Below are positions 39,510 through 53,500 of a stretch of 64,000 bases of DNA, piece by piece. Every line of letters begins with the position of its first letter. Positions within the stretch are counted from its first letter, which is position 1. The notes under the pieces were generated by a model. The model was not told the DNA's origin. It did no database searches and worked only from the letters and a program-made list of their open reading frames with translations. Origin of the DNA: Centropus unirufus (lineage: Eukaryota; Chordata; Aves; Cuculiformes; Centropidae); contig VYZI01000427.1 in the NCBI GenBank assembly GCA_013397695.1, positions 124,001-188,000 on the forward strand, read 5' to 3'. The translations under genes were made by a program, and so were the position numbers.

Positions 39510-40955
39510 AAACCTCCCTCTCAGCACTGGAAAAAAAGAAAAGCAGTTCTTCTAGAGAAAAATTGGATTTTTGCTCAGCTGTATAAAGAAGTCAAACAGA
39601 ATAGAAAACTTGTTCAATCAGTAATATTACTGCAGAATCTCATGTTTATATCCAGACTTCATTCATTTGACTAATCATAACTTCTGACCTCAACTCCACT
39701 CACTTTATTATGTTTTAGTACTGTTATAGTGAAAAAAGATGTTACATGATGACTGCATTGTTTTTCTAGGTGAATAACTGAGAACAATTTTTTACCTCAT
39801 ATATATTCAGAAGCTGCAAACTCAATTCTTCACCGTTGGACACAGGACATTTGATCATAATCAATAACAATAATGGCCTCTCAAGCAACATTAGAAAGAC
39901 ATGAAGTTGCCTGATGTTAATGTTCCTATCACATTCAATTAACACAAAGTGCTACTACTTGTACATTCTCAGCATTACAAGGTCTAGAATGAGATGCACA
40001 AACAGAGGCTTGATGATTGCATTGCCTGTGCAATGAATAAGGGTAGTGGACATTTAAAATGTGTTTCAGCACAGGGCACTGAGCGGGAAGAAGGCATTAA
40101 GACAGCTGATAGGAGGGTAAAAGCCATAAATTAGGTAGACACACAGGACTGCAACACTATGTCCTGCAGTTTTGTGCCTCAGGCATGCCTTTGCACTGAA
40201 AGCACTGCAGTGATGAGAGGAGCAGACAAACAGTGGTAAACTTGCTCAAAAATATATAGCATTCAAATAAAGAATTTCACAGGGAAGTGGTAAAGTTAGA
40301 TTCTTGCCCCTTTCTCAAGAGTGCTTATGATTTTAATGACTAGGTAGAAAAATAAAACCAATCCTACAAATAATTATGGAGCAGGGACTATGAACCCAGG
40401 ATCTCCTTCAGCCAGGCAGTGCTCTTGTACATTGTCCTGCCTGTTTACTTGGTCTATATCCCATGAATTTGACATTCCTTTTAGTACAGTGCCTTACTTT
40501 AAGCAAGTGTTCCTTCCCTTCTTTCCTCCGTTGGGAGCCAGGAAAGGGAGGCATTTGATTCTAAGTTAGTGTTATCTCTAACCATTATGTTACCACACAA
40601 ATGACAATGTATTTTCTCCTGGCACCCACTTCCATATTATTAGCAAGACTGTGTGCAGCTGTCTGAACATCTCTCTTTGGTAGAAACTTCTATCCCAGCT
40701 CTAGGTACTACATACAGGGATCTTTTTCAACCAGTTTGAAAGACAGCAGCATTCTGTTCCTTGGTCATCTCTGCCAAATCAACAGAGAGAGTTAGCAAAT
40801 TGCATTAATAGCAATTTGGATACGAGTTGCTAGGCTATTCTGCTGGCAAAAAAATAATGGACTAAACTGTTATTCTTCCTAATGCTGTCATACAGAATTG
40901 GAAACAAAACAATCTAATCACACAGCCACAACTGATTTTCACAAAGCACGTGAAT

Positions 40956-41003
40956 GTTATTATTATAACATTATTATAATAACCTTATAACCTTATAATA
41001 ACC
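40956..41003. repeat. AT-rich tandem and inverted repeat
   Basis: The sequence gttattattataacattattataata is followed by three near-copies of aaccttata. It is a short composite of ATT and ACCTTATA repeats with internal dyad symmetry. Confidence 0.75.
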
Positions 41004-41780
41004 TGAACATACTAGACACACAAAGAGGAACAGAAAAGTACGGGAAGAAGATAGCTGCAAACAGGCTGCCTTCTCAGCACATACACACATCAGCACCAAA
41101 GTTCAGCCTAGCCTTCCTAGCAAACATGATTTCTTTCTTCTCCTGCCAGTGTTACTGTCATCTAATGTGATGCAGCAAATTCTGTCAGCAATAGAGTCAC
41201 AACAGTCCAGATTGCTAAAGTTGAACTTGGATATATTTACTAATGAAGCAATTAGAAAAATAGCAATGTGAAAAACAGTAAAACTGGATGCTGACCAGTG
41301 AAAAGTTCACTTAGCTCTCATACATTTCCTAAAGCAGAATTTCTCAAAACAACCTTACTAAAACCAGGTGCAGCCTTTAATATGCCCAGTAACTGCAGAT
41401 AGCATCTCAAAATGAATAATAGTGCGAGTGCTTCTTTTCTTGGGAGTTGCCAAAAACTTCCTCAGCATACTCATGCTTCGACAGTGGCATTTTTTTCCTT
41501 ACCTAATCCTCACAGTACTTACTATCAAAACTGACCTTTGAAATGTTAGGCTTACTCTCTTTTCCTCCAGGTGCCTGTGAGTAATGGTCTGAGGAGCTGG
41601 ATCCTTGTTATAGTGCTATGGTAGCCCAATGTAAAGCTTCACTGATTATGTAAGGAATATACTAATGGCAGATCTTACACTAACACCCCGTAATCTAAAG
41701 CCAGATGAAAGTAAATATTTTTATTTTAAACATCTAAAATAGACTGACCAGATGAAAATAAGAGGTAATTGAAGAAATGA

Positions 41781-41801
41781 AGGAAGGAATGAATGAATGA
41801 A
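41781..41801. repeat. GAAT/GAAG microsatellite
   Basis: The run aggaaggaatgaatgaatga contains about five tetranucleotide units. Confidence 0.8.
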
Positions 41802-43359
41802 AAATCATGGTTAGTTTACTTACAGTGAAATCAGAACTGCAAGTCTGTTCAGAAATCTCTGCCTCTATTCAGTTATTTTGATCTTTTTTTCTTCCCTGCC
41901 TTCCCTGACCAAGACCTCTCTCTCTTTCTATATGCCTTACATCTCCAGTTCATACCACAAAAGAAACCGTGTTGTAGTGAAGAAGATTTTATAGTTACAT
42001 CCTTTGAGGGGATTCTGCAGAAATCCCAGAAGGATTCATTATCCCGCTAGCCAAACCTACTTAGCTTAAACACATTCAGGGAAGTATTCTGGCCTGCCTC
42101 CTCTCTTCTAGCCTTCTTATATTTGCAATAGTTCTACTGGCTGACCAGAATACTTAACTGGCCTTCACTCACCTAGCTCTTCTTCATCTGGCTACCTCTT
42201 CAATGTTAACATCTTTATTCACCCAGACCTTGTATGAATTTATACTTGCATACTTTAATAAACTAATTTGGCATAAATATGTACAGGACAGTTCTATTAC
42301 TATGTCACTATGGATGACTGGCTCAGTTGATCAAGATCAGACACAAAAGCATCAATCACTTTGGACAGAAATGGGTCTGCATGGATTGGCATGCAAAAGC
42401 CATCTTCAAAGGAAACTTACAAAATGGAACAATATCAAACAAATAGGGGAGCTCAAATATCTAGTTTGCCTCACTTTCATAGTGCAACTCATTGACAGTC
42501 TTTAAATTCTTCTGTGATGTCTAAGATAGTCAATCCTACCACTGAGTGAGAAGACTGTGCCTTTTAATACCTGTAAATCTTCCTCTACTGTATGGATTAT
42601 GTAGAGACATTCATTAGGTTCTGTTAAACTTACATAGAGCAATTAGTCAATAAAGCATTTCTGAAAGAACTATGTATCTATCTCACATTACTGTCATTCT
42701 CTCCTTCTCCAAGATACTTTGCCCTTCAAAATATCTTCCTGTGGCAGAATAAATCCACAAATGTGAAGACATGGGTATGGTTTTGTTTTCTTCTCTGGTG
42801 AACTATATTTTCGATGACAGTCTCCCTTGCTCTCATTCTTTGTTCTTGGATGCTCAAATTAACAGCTCTGAAATACATATTGAACCTTATCAAATGTAAA
42901 ACATTTCCCCAAACTTTAAACTGATATATGGAATAATACAGATATATCATGAAACAATGTGGAAATGAAAAATGGTTATTGTAAAGTAGTGGTAAATATA
43001 TTGAAATAAAAATCAATTGATCAAGAATGCATCATGCAGAACTTGTTTGAGGTTTTGTAAATATGAGGAGGAGAGTATAGAGTTAACAGATTTGTTACAA
43101 AATAGTCCTGGAATAATCCCTTCTTCAGGGGATCAAATTATTATAGACATCCTTTTTTATAAATATGTATAGATTAAAACCAAAACAGTATATGCATATA
43201 TGCAATTTTTAGAAGCTTTCAGATCTTCCGCAACAGAATAGTTATTTCAAATCTATAAATGAAGAATTGAATTTTTAAGAGGGAAATGGACGTGCCCAAA
43301 ACAAAGGCATCCAGAACTCCTGCCCTGGTATATTCAATAAACTGCAGACTTTATGTTGC

Positions 43360-43410
43360 ACTAGATGACCATTGTCTCTTCCAACTGAACTATTCTGTGC
43401 TTCACAGAAT
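43360..43410 (+). mobile_element. Short CR1 3' tail fragment
   Basis: The sequence actagatgaccattgtctc, followed by ttccaactgaactattctg, matches the last 50 or so bases of CR1 3' UTRs (the form ctagatgacctt...tccaaccnaactattctatgattc). Only the tail is recognisable. It is either an extreme 5' truncation or the surviving end of an old copy. Orientation is plus. Confidence 0.7.
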
Positions 43411-44153
43411 CCAATAAAACTCCTCTGTTCCCAGATCACAAAAACCAAACATCTTTCTTTGTATCAAACATTCAATTTATTCTTAGAAGAAAGCATTTTA
43501 AACACCACATGATTTCAGCTGCTGCTTTTTCTATTTCAAGAGGAAAAATCCCAGCTGATTCTGCCATCCAAAGTTATAGCTGATGTCTAAGTCTATTAAA
43601 TTTAATCAAGCATCTCTGAAAATGTGATCAATTTGGGGGACCTTTTAGTTTTCTTTCATAGAGGTATTGTCCTATAAAGATGCAATAATTAATTTAAAAA
43701 TGCTTAATGAAACATTAAATATTCAGATTTTTTTTTAGCCTTGACTTTGTAAAACTCACTCTAACAAAAAAATTTTGGTTTTTTTTATAAGTCATCAATA
43801 AGTAATCACTGGCTAGGACCTATACTTTTTGGAGGATAAAATTAGATCATCATTTCCCACATGCTGGCCTTTTTTTTTCTTCCATAAATGATTAAACATG
43901 TGTAATGGAAAGATTGTAAAATTAAAAATACATACCATCATTTTTCACAAAATACATTCCTATAATTTCAGATTTCTAAGGCGAGTCTTTACTTTTCAGT
44001 AGTGTATTAGTTATTCTATGGAACTAAATTAGCCTAACATGTGCCATTGTAATTCCATATAATAAGTGATGTGTTATAAACTCAATGTAGAATTAACGTA
44101 AATCCTTTTAACAGGCCCATATGGAAAGAACAAAGGCTAAAAATGTCACTTAC

Positions 44154-44195
44154 TTTAGGAGGGATGTTGTTGCTAGATGTACGAGGTTGGGCAAG
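44154..44195 (-). other. Candidate minus-strand microexon (42 nt)
   Basis: On the minus strand the acceptor tccatttatcttattttgacag is followed by exactly 42 bases and a perfect donor gtaagt. In frame 0 the interval gives 14 codons, LAQPRTSSNNIPPK, a Ser/Pro/Asn-rich string resembling the disordered linkers encoded by neuronal microexons. A second frame (LPNLVHLATTSLLK) is also open, so the frame is not decided. Length divisible by three would make it a harmless cassette. No parent gene is recognised, and no flanking exon is established. Confidence 0.28.
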
Positions 44196-44620
44196 CTGTC
44201 AAAATAAGATAAATGGAGCACAGTTGTACCATTAACCTGTGACATTTTTGACAGTGCAAGGCTATGCACTGTGAGAAAAGCAGAATATGTAGCTTTTGAC
44301 TTTTTTTCCTCTCGGCTAGTGAAAGAGCTAAGAAAAAAGATACAATGTTCTAATATGGAGGGAAAAAAAGACACACCTCCTCTTTTTCCAGCTCTCAGAA
44401 ATATAAGAACTCAAATGAAGAGACTCATGCTTTAAAAGCAGTCTGCTGCTATGTTCCAGGATAATATATAGAAAATTATACAAAGTATTGTATAGTATAT
44501 GTTGTATTAAAGTTTAGAACGGCTTAATAACTTATATTTCATAAATCTTGGCATTTCAAGAACACCAAATCATAAAATTCATACTGACAATTTAATTTAC
44601 ACTTCCATCATGCTAACTTT

Positions 44621-44646
44621 GAGTAAAAAGAAAGAGTAAAAAGAAT
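44621..44646. repeat. 13-bp tandem duplication
   Basis: Units gagtaaaaagaaa and gagtaaaaagaat are adjacent and differ only at the last base. Confidence 0.85.
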
Positions 44647-46190
44647 AAATTAGTATACCAGTACAATCAGATATACACAAGGGAATAACCTCATTATATT
44701 AGGCTCTCATTTTAACACGATAAATTCCTGAAGTTCTGCCTTAAGAATACGCATTGTCTTACAAAAAAAAACAAACAAATATAGTTTTACAAGTTTTTTT
44801 AAAAACATTTTACAAGTTAATGCATTCTAAAAACTAGGGAGATACATTGTGAAAAAGCTTTTTATATGGCTGATGATTAAAAACCTTCTTCAGTATTTTA
44901 GTGTATTTAAAGTATTACATAAAAATTGAGGTTTTCTAACAAAATAGAACTGAACTACTCTTAGTTGAACTGGATATCTTTTGAGGTGTGGAAAAAAATT
45001 ATACAGTAAATATGAAATTTACACAAGTTTTTGTGTATTTACAAATTATTTTGCTTTTTTCATTGTCTTTAAAATTTCTGGATCCATCTGCATTGTTGCA
45101 TTTCCTAGTCTAATAAAGACAGGATCTATGAATACCATCATGAAAAATGCTGGATCCAACTCTGTTAGGATAAACAGATCAGTTGTCAATCACTTCTTGT
45201 TAATATTCTTTATTGACTTCCTCATCTTTAACGCAAGATAGTATCACCAATCAATGATTTTGCCATGTGTCCCCTAACCTTCCTAAAAATCCTTTCCTGA
45301 GGGTTGGTGAGCACCTTCTGTATCAGCAGAAAATTACTGCCATCAGCAATTTACATTATCAGCTTATTTTCATTTTTATTTCCAAAACAAAATAATTTTC
45401 AAAGGAGCCCAAAGCATAGCATATAACCAGTAACACTACATTTGATTCGCTCAAACTCCTTGGAGAGTCTAAACTCCCATGGAGGAGTTTAATTGTTGCT
45501 AGTGATAACAGCAAAAAATATCCACTACCATAAATAGTACCTTATGGAAAGGGAATCCGAAGTTTCAGTGGCTCAGTTACTCCGAGCTATCGTGATGTGA
45601 TGTTGTAACCTGTCACCTCAACTCAGTGATCAGAGAAAGCAGTCTTAGAAAGGACAGCAGTAGTGACTCTGAAGATTGAAAATGCTTGATGAAGCAAGTA
45701 AAGTGATATTTTACAGAAACAGCAAGTGGGTAAACTCATCATCTGAGCTACAAACCCTTTGAAAACTGTGGGTTATCCTGTTAGTTTCAAACAGATTGAT
45801 TCAGTGGTAGTCAGGAGGATTATAATGTCCATGGAAGAATAGAGGTCCGAGAACTCCTTTGTGTCCAGCAAAACTTCAGAATGCAAGACAGGTACTTTTC
45901 ATTTGGAGTTCAGTTATCTCAGCAAAGCTATATTTTCATCAATCAGATGGATACCACAGCTTTGGTGAAGGCCATGTCATCTGAATCCAGCTGAAGCAAA
46001 AGTCAAAAGCCAGAAGGCTTCCATGAAGATTTATGTAACAGAGACCTTAGAGAAGGGTAGAGGTTCTTGTGTCATTGATGTCAGTCCATATAACGAAAAA
46101 GGAAGGGTGTTTCAGGATATTTCTCTGCTCTCTACCTTGTCAAATCAGGATGGGGTAGATACATCGAGAGTACAAGCCAATGCTCTGCAG

Positions 46191-46250
46191 AAGAGCTTGT
46201 ATAGAGAGACTTGTAGAAGAAGAACTTGTATACTTGTAGAGCTTGTATGC
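46191..46250 (+). repeat. Degenerate CTTGTA-based tandem repeat
   Basis: The motif CTTGTA recurs five times in 60 bases (agagcttgtat, gacttgtag, gaacttgtat, acttgtag, agcttgtat), separated by AGA-rich spacers. It lies inside the plus-strand ORF at 46023-46325 and makes part of that ORF repetitive. Confidence 0.8.
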
Positions 46251-47083
46251 TTTGGGCTTTTGAAAACCACCCTAACAGTCCTCAGATTTTTTACCTCAGA
46301 CTTCCCTCTCCACAATATACTCTGAAATTAAACCTGAAACTGGGATTTCTCTAGTAGACAGAGCAAACCCAGGGATATAGTTTTCTTTAGGCTTTTGTTT
46401 ATGATGCTTTTATGGCAAGAGACACATATTTGAATTTGTACCTGTAGCTGTGAGGCAGTTTTGAAAGGCGAGTGACTTCAACATCACAACAGTACCTAGT
46501 GATAATTTACCAAAACTCAAAAGAAACAATTTACCTATATTCAGGCAGTAAGAAACTACATTTTGAGGCAAGAGATAGTGGACAGAAAAGTTAAGTATAT
46601 TTGATGCACTGTGCCCTACAAAGCACTAAATCTCTGCACACAATTGCTGGGCAAAGGCTGAAGTAGGCATCTGCACACTTACATCAGCATTGGAAAAGGC
46701 ATATGACCAATCAATTGAGAGAAAATGCACACATATCAATGAAGGATAGTGGAAAGCATAGATGTGTGAACATAAATTTACTTAGGACAGAACCTCATTG
46801 TAGCAAGCAATGAAGATTTTCACAAGCAAAACTGCTTTCCCTACGTGTGCGAGTCTGTTACTACATTCTCTATCTCAAAAATACTACTGTGTAAAAGCAT
46901 AAAGGGCTCAAAGTGCTTTACAGAAATCATCAATTCAACCTCATGCCTTCAAAACTGCCATATCTCTTGTGGAATAAATCTAGATGCTGTCTGGCACTGG
47001 AGCAATGTAGTCAGACTTCTTTCATTTAAGTTTAGTACTACTTTACACAGCTTTGCAACTGAAATACCTTTCACATCAGAAGA

Positions 47084-47515
47084 ATGAAAAATACATCTAT
47101 TTTTATTTTATCCTTAAAACTTGGAATCCAATCTAGGCCCATAAAAATATGGAGAACTATTCAGGTTTTGTATTTATCTAAGAGTGTCTTTCAAAACACA
47201 TATCAGAGATTGCTGTGGGATTCAGATGGTGGCATTTTATGGCTCATGCAGTTCTTACAAACTACTCTTAATGGTCTACCTCGCCTGAATATTCTTGGGG
47301 GGCTAAGAGAGCAAAAGCATTTTAGAAATAAAAGAGCTGTGACTAAGAAAACTCTGAACCTAATCCAGACTTTGAATAGTAATAATTCTCTTTATCTGCA
47401 TGGCTTAAAAAAGGGAAAAAAATGTCCAGAAAATAAACCACAACAGTTCCACATTCTTGTAGACAGTACTTTCAGCATGTGCTCCCCTTTTGAAGTCCAC
47501 AACATTGTATTATAG
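47084..47515 (+). other. Orphan ORF, 143 codons, probably not a gene
   Basis: This is the longest open frame outside the CR1 copies. It starts at an ATG that overlaps the stop of the preceding 80-codon ORF (46845-47087). The predicted product is basic, with no signal peptide, membrane segment or motif that I recognise. From the base composition (about 64 percent A+T, estimated by eye) an ORF of this length is mildly unusual in 64 kb but not exceptional. Vertebrate mRNAs do not use overlapping stop-start coupling in general, so the overlap is probably incidental. It might be part of a non-coding transcript or a decayed insertion. Confidence 0.12.
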
Positions 47516-50500
47516 GCATCATATGTTGTCTACCATTTATATAATGAAAAATTGAAACCTGAAAAAAGAATGATGGCTCCTTAAGCCAGGTAAGCACAAA
47601 AAAAGTTTCAATGCCAAAGATGAGCCTGACTTTTTTCCTGTTAAGCAGAACTGTCTAGCCTTAGGTTTAAGACAACCTACGTGATTCTGTCTAGAAAGAC
47701 TAGTTGCCTCAAAAACTACCCAAAATCAAGAGGGAGCCTACACTAGAATACCATCCTTTTTAAACCCAAAATCTAAAAATAGTAGTTAAATTTAAATTAA
47801 TCCATGATTATTGCAAAGAGAAATTACCAGAAATTAGTAAGAATATCCCCAACTTCTTAATTTTTTTGCATTGAAAAAATCAACAAGTTGCATCTTCTGA
47901 CTTCAGTGTCTCTCTAAAGACTGTAGTTAGTGTGATCGTTTAGTACATTGTGCCACCTATTTTTGCCTTTGTCTATATGAAAATATGAATTTATATTTTC
48001 AAGAAACGTTCTTGGATTGACTATCCACAAAGGAGCTTATATTCCCCTACACTACAGGAAAGTCACAAGCCCTCTGAAACAAAATCCACATTGGTGTTCC
48101 CACTTAAGAAACACGATTTAGAGCATTATTATATTAGTACACACAGTGTGACAAAGTCTGGCAAACATTCCATGGGCTATTGCTTTCAGAATCATTGCCA
48201 TTAGGAGAAACAAATCACATGGGTTACATAGAAGGAACAGGGCAAACCTCTGAATTAAATTTATCTACACATTTTTCAAAAAGAGAGAGCAGAGCAACAT
48301 GAATAAAATTTTTTGAACTGGAATCGAGAGCTTTTTGAGTGTTAAATTGGGACTGTATTATTTTAGCTTCGAGTCAATGTCTTACTGGTGAAAAATGTAA
48401 GACATAGGAATTTGAAAGGCACTTTTGAGAACAGAAGAGTGTGGAAGAGAAATTTAACAGTATCTTCTTAAGAATATGTCTGTCCTCATGTCTACCTCAA
48501 ATTAATTCAATATACTTTCTTTCAATGTCATAAATTATTGTTATGGAAATTAAAATGGTATTATACAGCCAGGGCTCTTCAGACTGGGACTAAACAGCAA
48601 AAGCTGCAAAGCAAAATTTTTCATGCAAATACACATTGTAATAAAGAATAAAGAAAATAGAAAAATTAATAAGGGCACTAACAAAGACTAAAGTGAAAGA
48701 GCTGCTGCATCTCATGGACTTTTTGAAAAGGCTCTTGTTACCACGAAATGGAACTTGAGCTGTCTGGAAATCCAGTTCTTTTTAAAGTACTCCATATGGT
48801 GCCGCTTTTCTACAAACTGACATTGACATCTATGATCTATTTGCATCTTATTGTTACATATTCACTCACACAAACATCAAATATAAAGGGAAAATATTGC
48901 ATCAGCGCTATCACTCACACAGTTTTCCTCCTTACAGGCATGATTTTTACACAACATGTGTCTTACATCTCCCTTCTAAGGAAAGGGCTTAAGGCATTCT
49001 TGTTATTTTCCACTTCATTATCCCTTTGACTACATGACCTTTAATATTTTGGGATGTAACTGATCATGGGAAAAGTCAGTAGAGTAATATTGCAAACAAA
49101 GGAAAGCAAACTTTCAAAAGATCACATATCCTTCAAAAAGGCATCCTAAAACAAAACACAAAAGCAAAAGACATTTTCCTGAATGCTTTGTACAAAATGC
49201 TGTGTTTTTTCAGAGAGGTAGAAATCTCTGAAGTCTTTCAATCTGCCAATCACTTGCCTTTTTTCTTTTACATTTTCTTCTGTACTTTAATAGGGGTGGA
49301 AAAAATGTTTGTCAAGGAACAAGTCACGAATATTGAATACAGCTCTCCTTTATCCTTTCGTTTAATGGCTTGTTTCATCAAAATGTGAAAACTGACATGC
49401 TACTGAGAAGTTTCAGGGTCGTCTTCTTTAAGAGAAATTAAGTTCACCAGACAATACACCACTCCTTCAGTTATTAACTTTTCCTTGGCTTGGGTCAGGT
49501 CTAACCACGAAACACACCCCCTTCCTCCATCCTCAAAAATTAAAAATTATAAATGGTGAAAGTGACTTGGCTTTACCTTCCAGTACAAAGCAGCATGAAC
49601 TTACACAGAAAGAAAATGAATTTTTGTCCACTTTTAAGACATCATCTTTTATTTACAAAAGAGCAGAGTAAGTTTTTGAAACATTAGAAAAAAAAAAAAC
49701 GTTTTCTTATTAATGAAAGGGGAGGTTTTGTCTGTACAGTTTTTGGCTATTTTCTAGTCACCATTTCATGATTTAAAAAAAAAAAGTCTATTTGAAAGAA
49801 TTAATGAACAGTTTTTTTAAATGTTCTCTATTATCTGTTTTCACCTGTGATTATTAGGCCAGGACTCAACCTATGCAGAAGTGGATAAAGAATGAGAGCT
49901 GTTAGCAGTCCTCAGGACTGGCTCCTGCACAGTGTGTATACTGAGAAGTACAGCACAGGTATCCGAAAAGATTCTTTGCACAATGTACAGTAGTGCTGTA
50001 AGAAAGCAGTGCACCAATATCAGCATGACACTGCAGGCTTATCCCTCAATAGTGGTTTTGCCGTTTTCAGTATTCTGGGAAAGCACAGTTCTCTATTTTT
50101 TCCTTTATGACTATAGAAGAACACACAAGGACACACAAAGTTACCACGCATGTGAAGATAGTCAAAGAACCGAATCAGATCTTTTGCTTCACGGGCAAAA
50201 ACTGCAACTACAGAAAATCCATTACAGAAAAGATGGGCAGCATGTTAACCCTCCTTTACAAAATCCTCTAGAGTTTATTACTGGACTTAAATGAAAGGGT
50301 GTCATTTAAAGGTTGAGCCTCAGTTAAGAGCTTTAGGTTCAAGCAGGAGACATTGAGGAAAGTCAAGTTTTCTAGAGTTACCACTCAAATAATCTGATAA
50401 GTGTGCATGCGGAAAGGGCCTCTGAGTAAGAATTAATCCTATATCACACAGCCACCATAGCAGGCATCAGCACAAATTAAGACCAATAACAAAAAAAAAA

Positions 50501-53500
50501 AATAATCTCACTTTCACTTTGAGTCATTCTGGTTTGCCATTTTAAAAAATTTTTTTGACTGCCTTTTAGGTAGGGGGGGTGGGTAGGAAATCAATGTAAG
50601 TAGTCTGCAGCACTATGCAACACTCTTCTTACCTAGCAAAGTACTCTAAAAAGCAGGAGCACGTTAACGCTTAAAAGCCTATTACTTTTGTATATCACTG
50701 GCAATAAAGATTACATACACAATTTTGTATCTCCTGTACCAAGTGCATAAGAATTGGACTTCCCATGGGTTAACTTCTGTTTGCCTGAGGGAATAGGGGC
50801 GATGCAATACCTTTTCTCTATGTGCACAGCTGTCCAAGGTCAAAGGCATGTAAATCCAAATATTTAAGTCACCCTAATGCATTTGTTCAACCCTCTAGAG
50901 ACAGTAGATGAAACTGGACAAACTCTTCACAGAGCTCCTTACCGAGTGATACAGTTCTGCATCATCCCCAGCATTGCAGTGTCACAAATGTTAAGTCAGT
51001 TGACAGCTTTGTGCTAGAGAAAGTGCCTTGTTTTGCTTAGCAGTGATTTCTTTGGGGTTTTTACCTTTCCGAGTCTTTGACAGCAGCTCGTCATCTGCTT
51101 CTAACTCTCTAGAATCCACATCCTACACACCACAGATAGGACTGGGTTTCTCTATAGGGCAGACTGTTTTCACTGGAATATTTTAATACAGTCACAGGCA
51201 TTAAGAGAAAATCATTGTGCATCCTCCCAGGTGGCTTTTACTGTGATTTATTTCAATTCCTAGCAATTCCATGTTAGAATATGCTACAGATAATAGCAGT
51301 GACAGAAGGCCCCACCAACTATAAATAGGAAGCAAAGTTAAAAAAAAGTCATTTATTTCCACAATTGATTTCAAATGTGTCTGTAGATGGAAGATGTATT
51401 ACTTGAACTGCAACAGTTAAGAAGCTCTTATCCTAGTTAATATGAACATTCAAGTAAAAACTGCTGGAGAAATTCCAGTCACTTATGTAGTGTTAAACAT
51501 CATCTCAGCTTAGTTTAGACTTGTTTTTTCAAAACTTTGGCAACACAATTTCAAATTGGCAGAGACCAAGACAGTCTGGAGCATGTCCTTGTAAAAGGAA
51601 GCCTTTGAGAAGTATGTGTCTGTTGTCCAGGCTCAATGATGATCCTTCCACAAAGGAAGTGCATTGGTCATATATTTTAATTCCAATGGATAGACTAAAA
51701 CTATTTCCATTTTTGGAAGTAGTCAATGCTATACAAAGGGAGATATGATATTGCTGAATCACATGAAAAATTTTAAAATAATTATCAGACTCAAGCTTGT
51801 TACCCCCAGAAACAATTTCACCCAGGTCCAGGTCTTCATTTCTTTAACTAACAATAAGTGATTAATTTATAGCCGTGGGATCTTCAGTTCCTGGCCTGTG
51901 CCCCATCTCCTATTACTCCACACCAGTCCTCTACAATGCATTCTGAGCTCTTTTACAGTGCATCCTTCTCCAGGCCTCTGCTATCATGCTAGGACTGTAT
52001 TTCCTTACTCTACATTATTTTAGACCATAAAATTCTCATTCTATATAAAAAAAATCCTTGTTCCAGGTATCTATGAGAAAATATTGTAGTACAGTACAAA
52101 GACACCTTTTCAACTAGAAAAATTGCTGCCACAGCTAAATCAAGCACAGCAAAGCTGCAACAGCAAGAAAAGTTCAGAGAAAGCAGATCTGAGGAGCCTC
52201 AGTTCTGAGGCCTTGCAAACTCAGTGCAAAGTTTATGGCCAGTTGCTAGAAACTGCAGTAGGATATGACAGGCCCGCACAGTTTCAAGAGATATCGTCTA
52301 GCAGCTAAGCTCTCAGCTGCCTCAGATGACAACTGTGCTAGCCAAGGTACAAGCTGAGCTAGAGGGTGCTCATTGGAGAGTATGCATTATAAAGACTTGG
52401 AAGCAACTCTGTATAATGCTACGTATGACCTCATACAATTAAAAAAAAATCACTTAAATGAAGGGCTTGATTAGATTTAAGTTATTTTCTTTTACAAGTA
52501 ATGAACTATAAGGCTTAAAACAATAAAGGTATCAGTGATGAAAGGACACCAGAAAGGTGGGGAGAGGGCATTTGTTATTAAAGACCCTTTAATGCAATAA
52601 TTCCAGTTTAAGAAGATGAACTGAACAAAACAAATTGCCTTCATTTATTAAAAAAAATCAGCAGTGATAAAGGTAAATTAATAAAGATGAAGAGGATTTG
52701 AACGTATGTATTGCAACAAAAATGTTAGGTGGCGCTAGCAATGCACAATTTCATTACTTTTGAAACATACGCTTATTAAATTTCTACAGAGTTTTTAAAA
52801 ATTTCAATACAGAAGCATCGGGCAGCATTCTACCAAGTAGTCCTATTTACAGAGAGAAATAAAAAGAAATTCCTTTTCATCAGAGCTCAAAAATTAGTTT
52901 CCTGCGTAACTTATTCTTTAGATACTTATGTAGTTGTGCAGTATTCACTTAGTTACCTTTTGCAGTTTATACACCTATTTAAAGGTCATAACAAAATTTA
53001 CATGGGAAACTAAAGGCCAGCTAAACAGAGAGATCCGTCTTGGGGTTACTGTTCCATTGTTAATATTTAGCAGCATTTAAATTGGTTAACATTTGGAAAA
53101 ACTGTTGGATGTTTTCAATGAATGTTTTCAATTAAATTAAACTTGAAAACAAGGCATCCAAAATATTTGTTACTGCAAATAGTATTGCCATTCATAATTA
53201 TTAACTTTCTGAAGCCCATGAATTACCGATGATGTAATTATTTTTCAAGATTAAATCTATTATAATTCTCTATTATAAATAACCATACAGTAGAAGACAA
53301 TAGCACATGATAGAGTGGGTTCACACAGAATGCTTTTCAAATGATGACAGTTTTATAGTGATTTATATTCTTGCAAAAGCTGAAATAATACTGAAGTTTG
53401 AAGGAAAAGAAGGTTTAAGGAAACAATTTAGAATGAGATATAAGAAAGCCGTTAATTTGGGGGTTTTTAAAATGCCATAGCAGGTACAGAACAGCTGTAC

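Larger units (their letters stand above)
37629..44153. other. Unique AT-rich sequence, gap to 44.15 kb
   Basis: No gene is supported. Contents are TTAATA-type repeat at 37917-37958, a G6-A13-GA tract at 39483-39509, a TTATAA-rich repeat at 40956-41003, a GAAT microsatellite near 41781-41801 and a CR1 tail at 43360-43410. The ORFs of up to 100 codons show no domain. Confidence 0.6.

Noticed and set aside
41821..41880. Minus-strand gtaagt donor at about 41815-41820
   Set aside because: The upstream sequence is purine-rich with no acceptor, so no exon can be built.
52123..52308. 61-codon plus-strand ORF with Gln/Ser-rich, protein-like composition
   Set aside because: It is short, has no recognised domain and no clear splice or promoter context; ORFs of this length are expected by chance.
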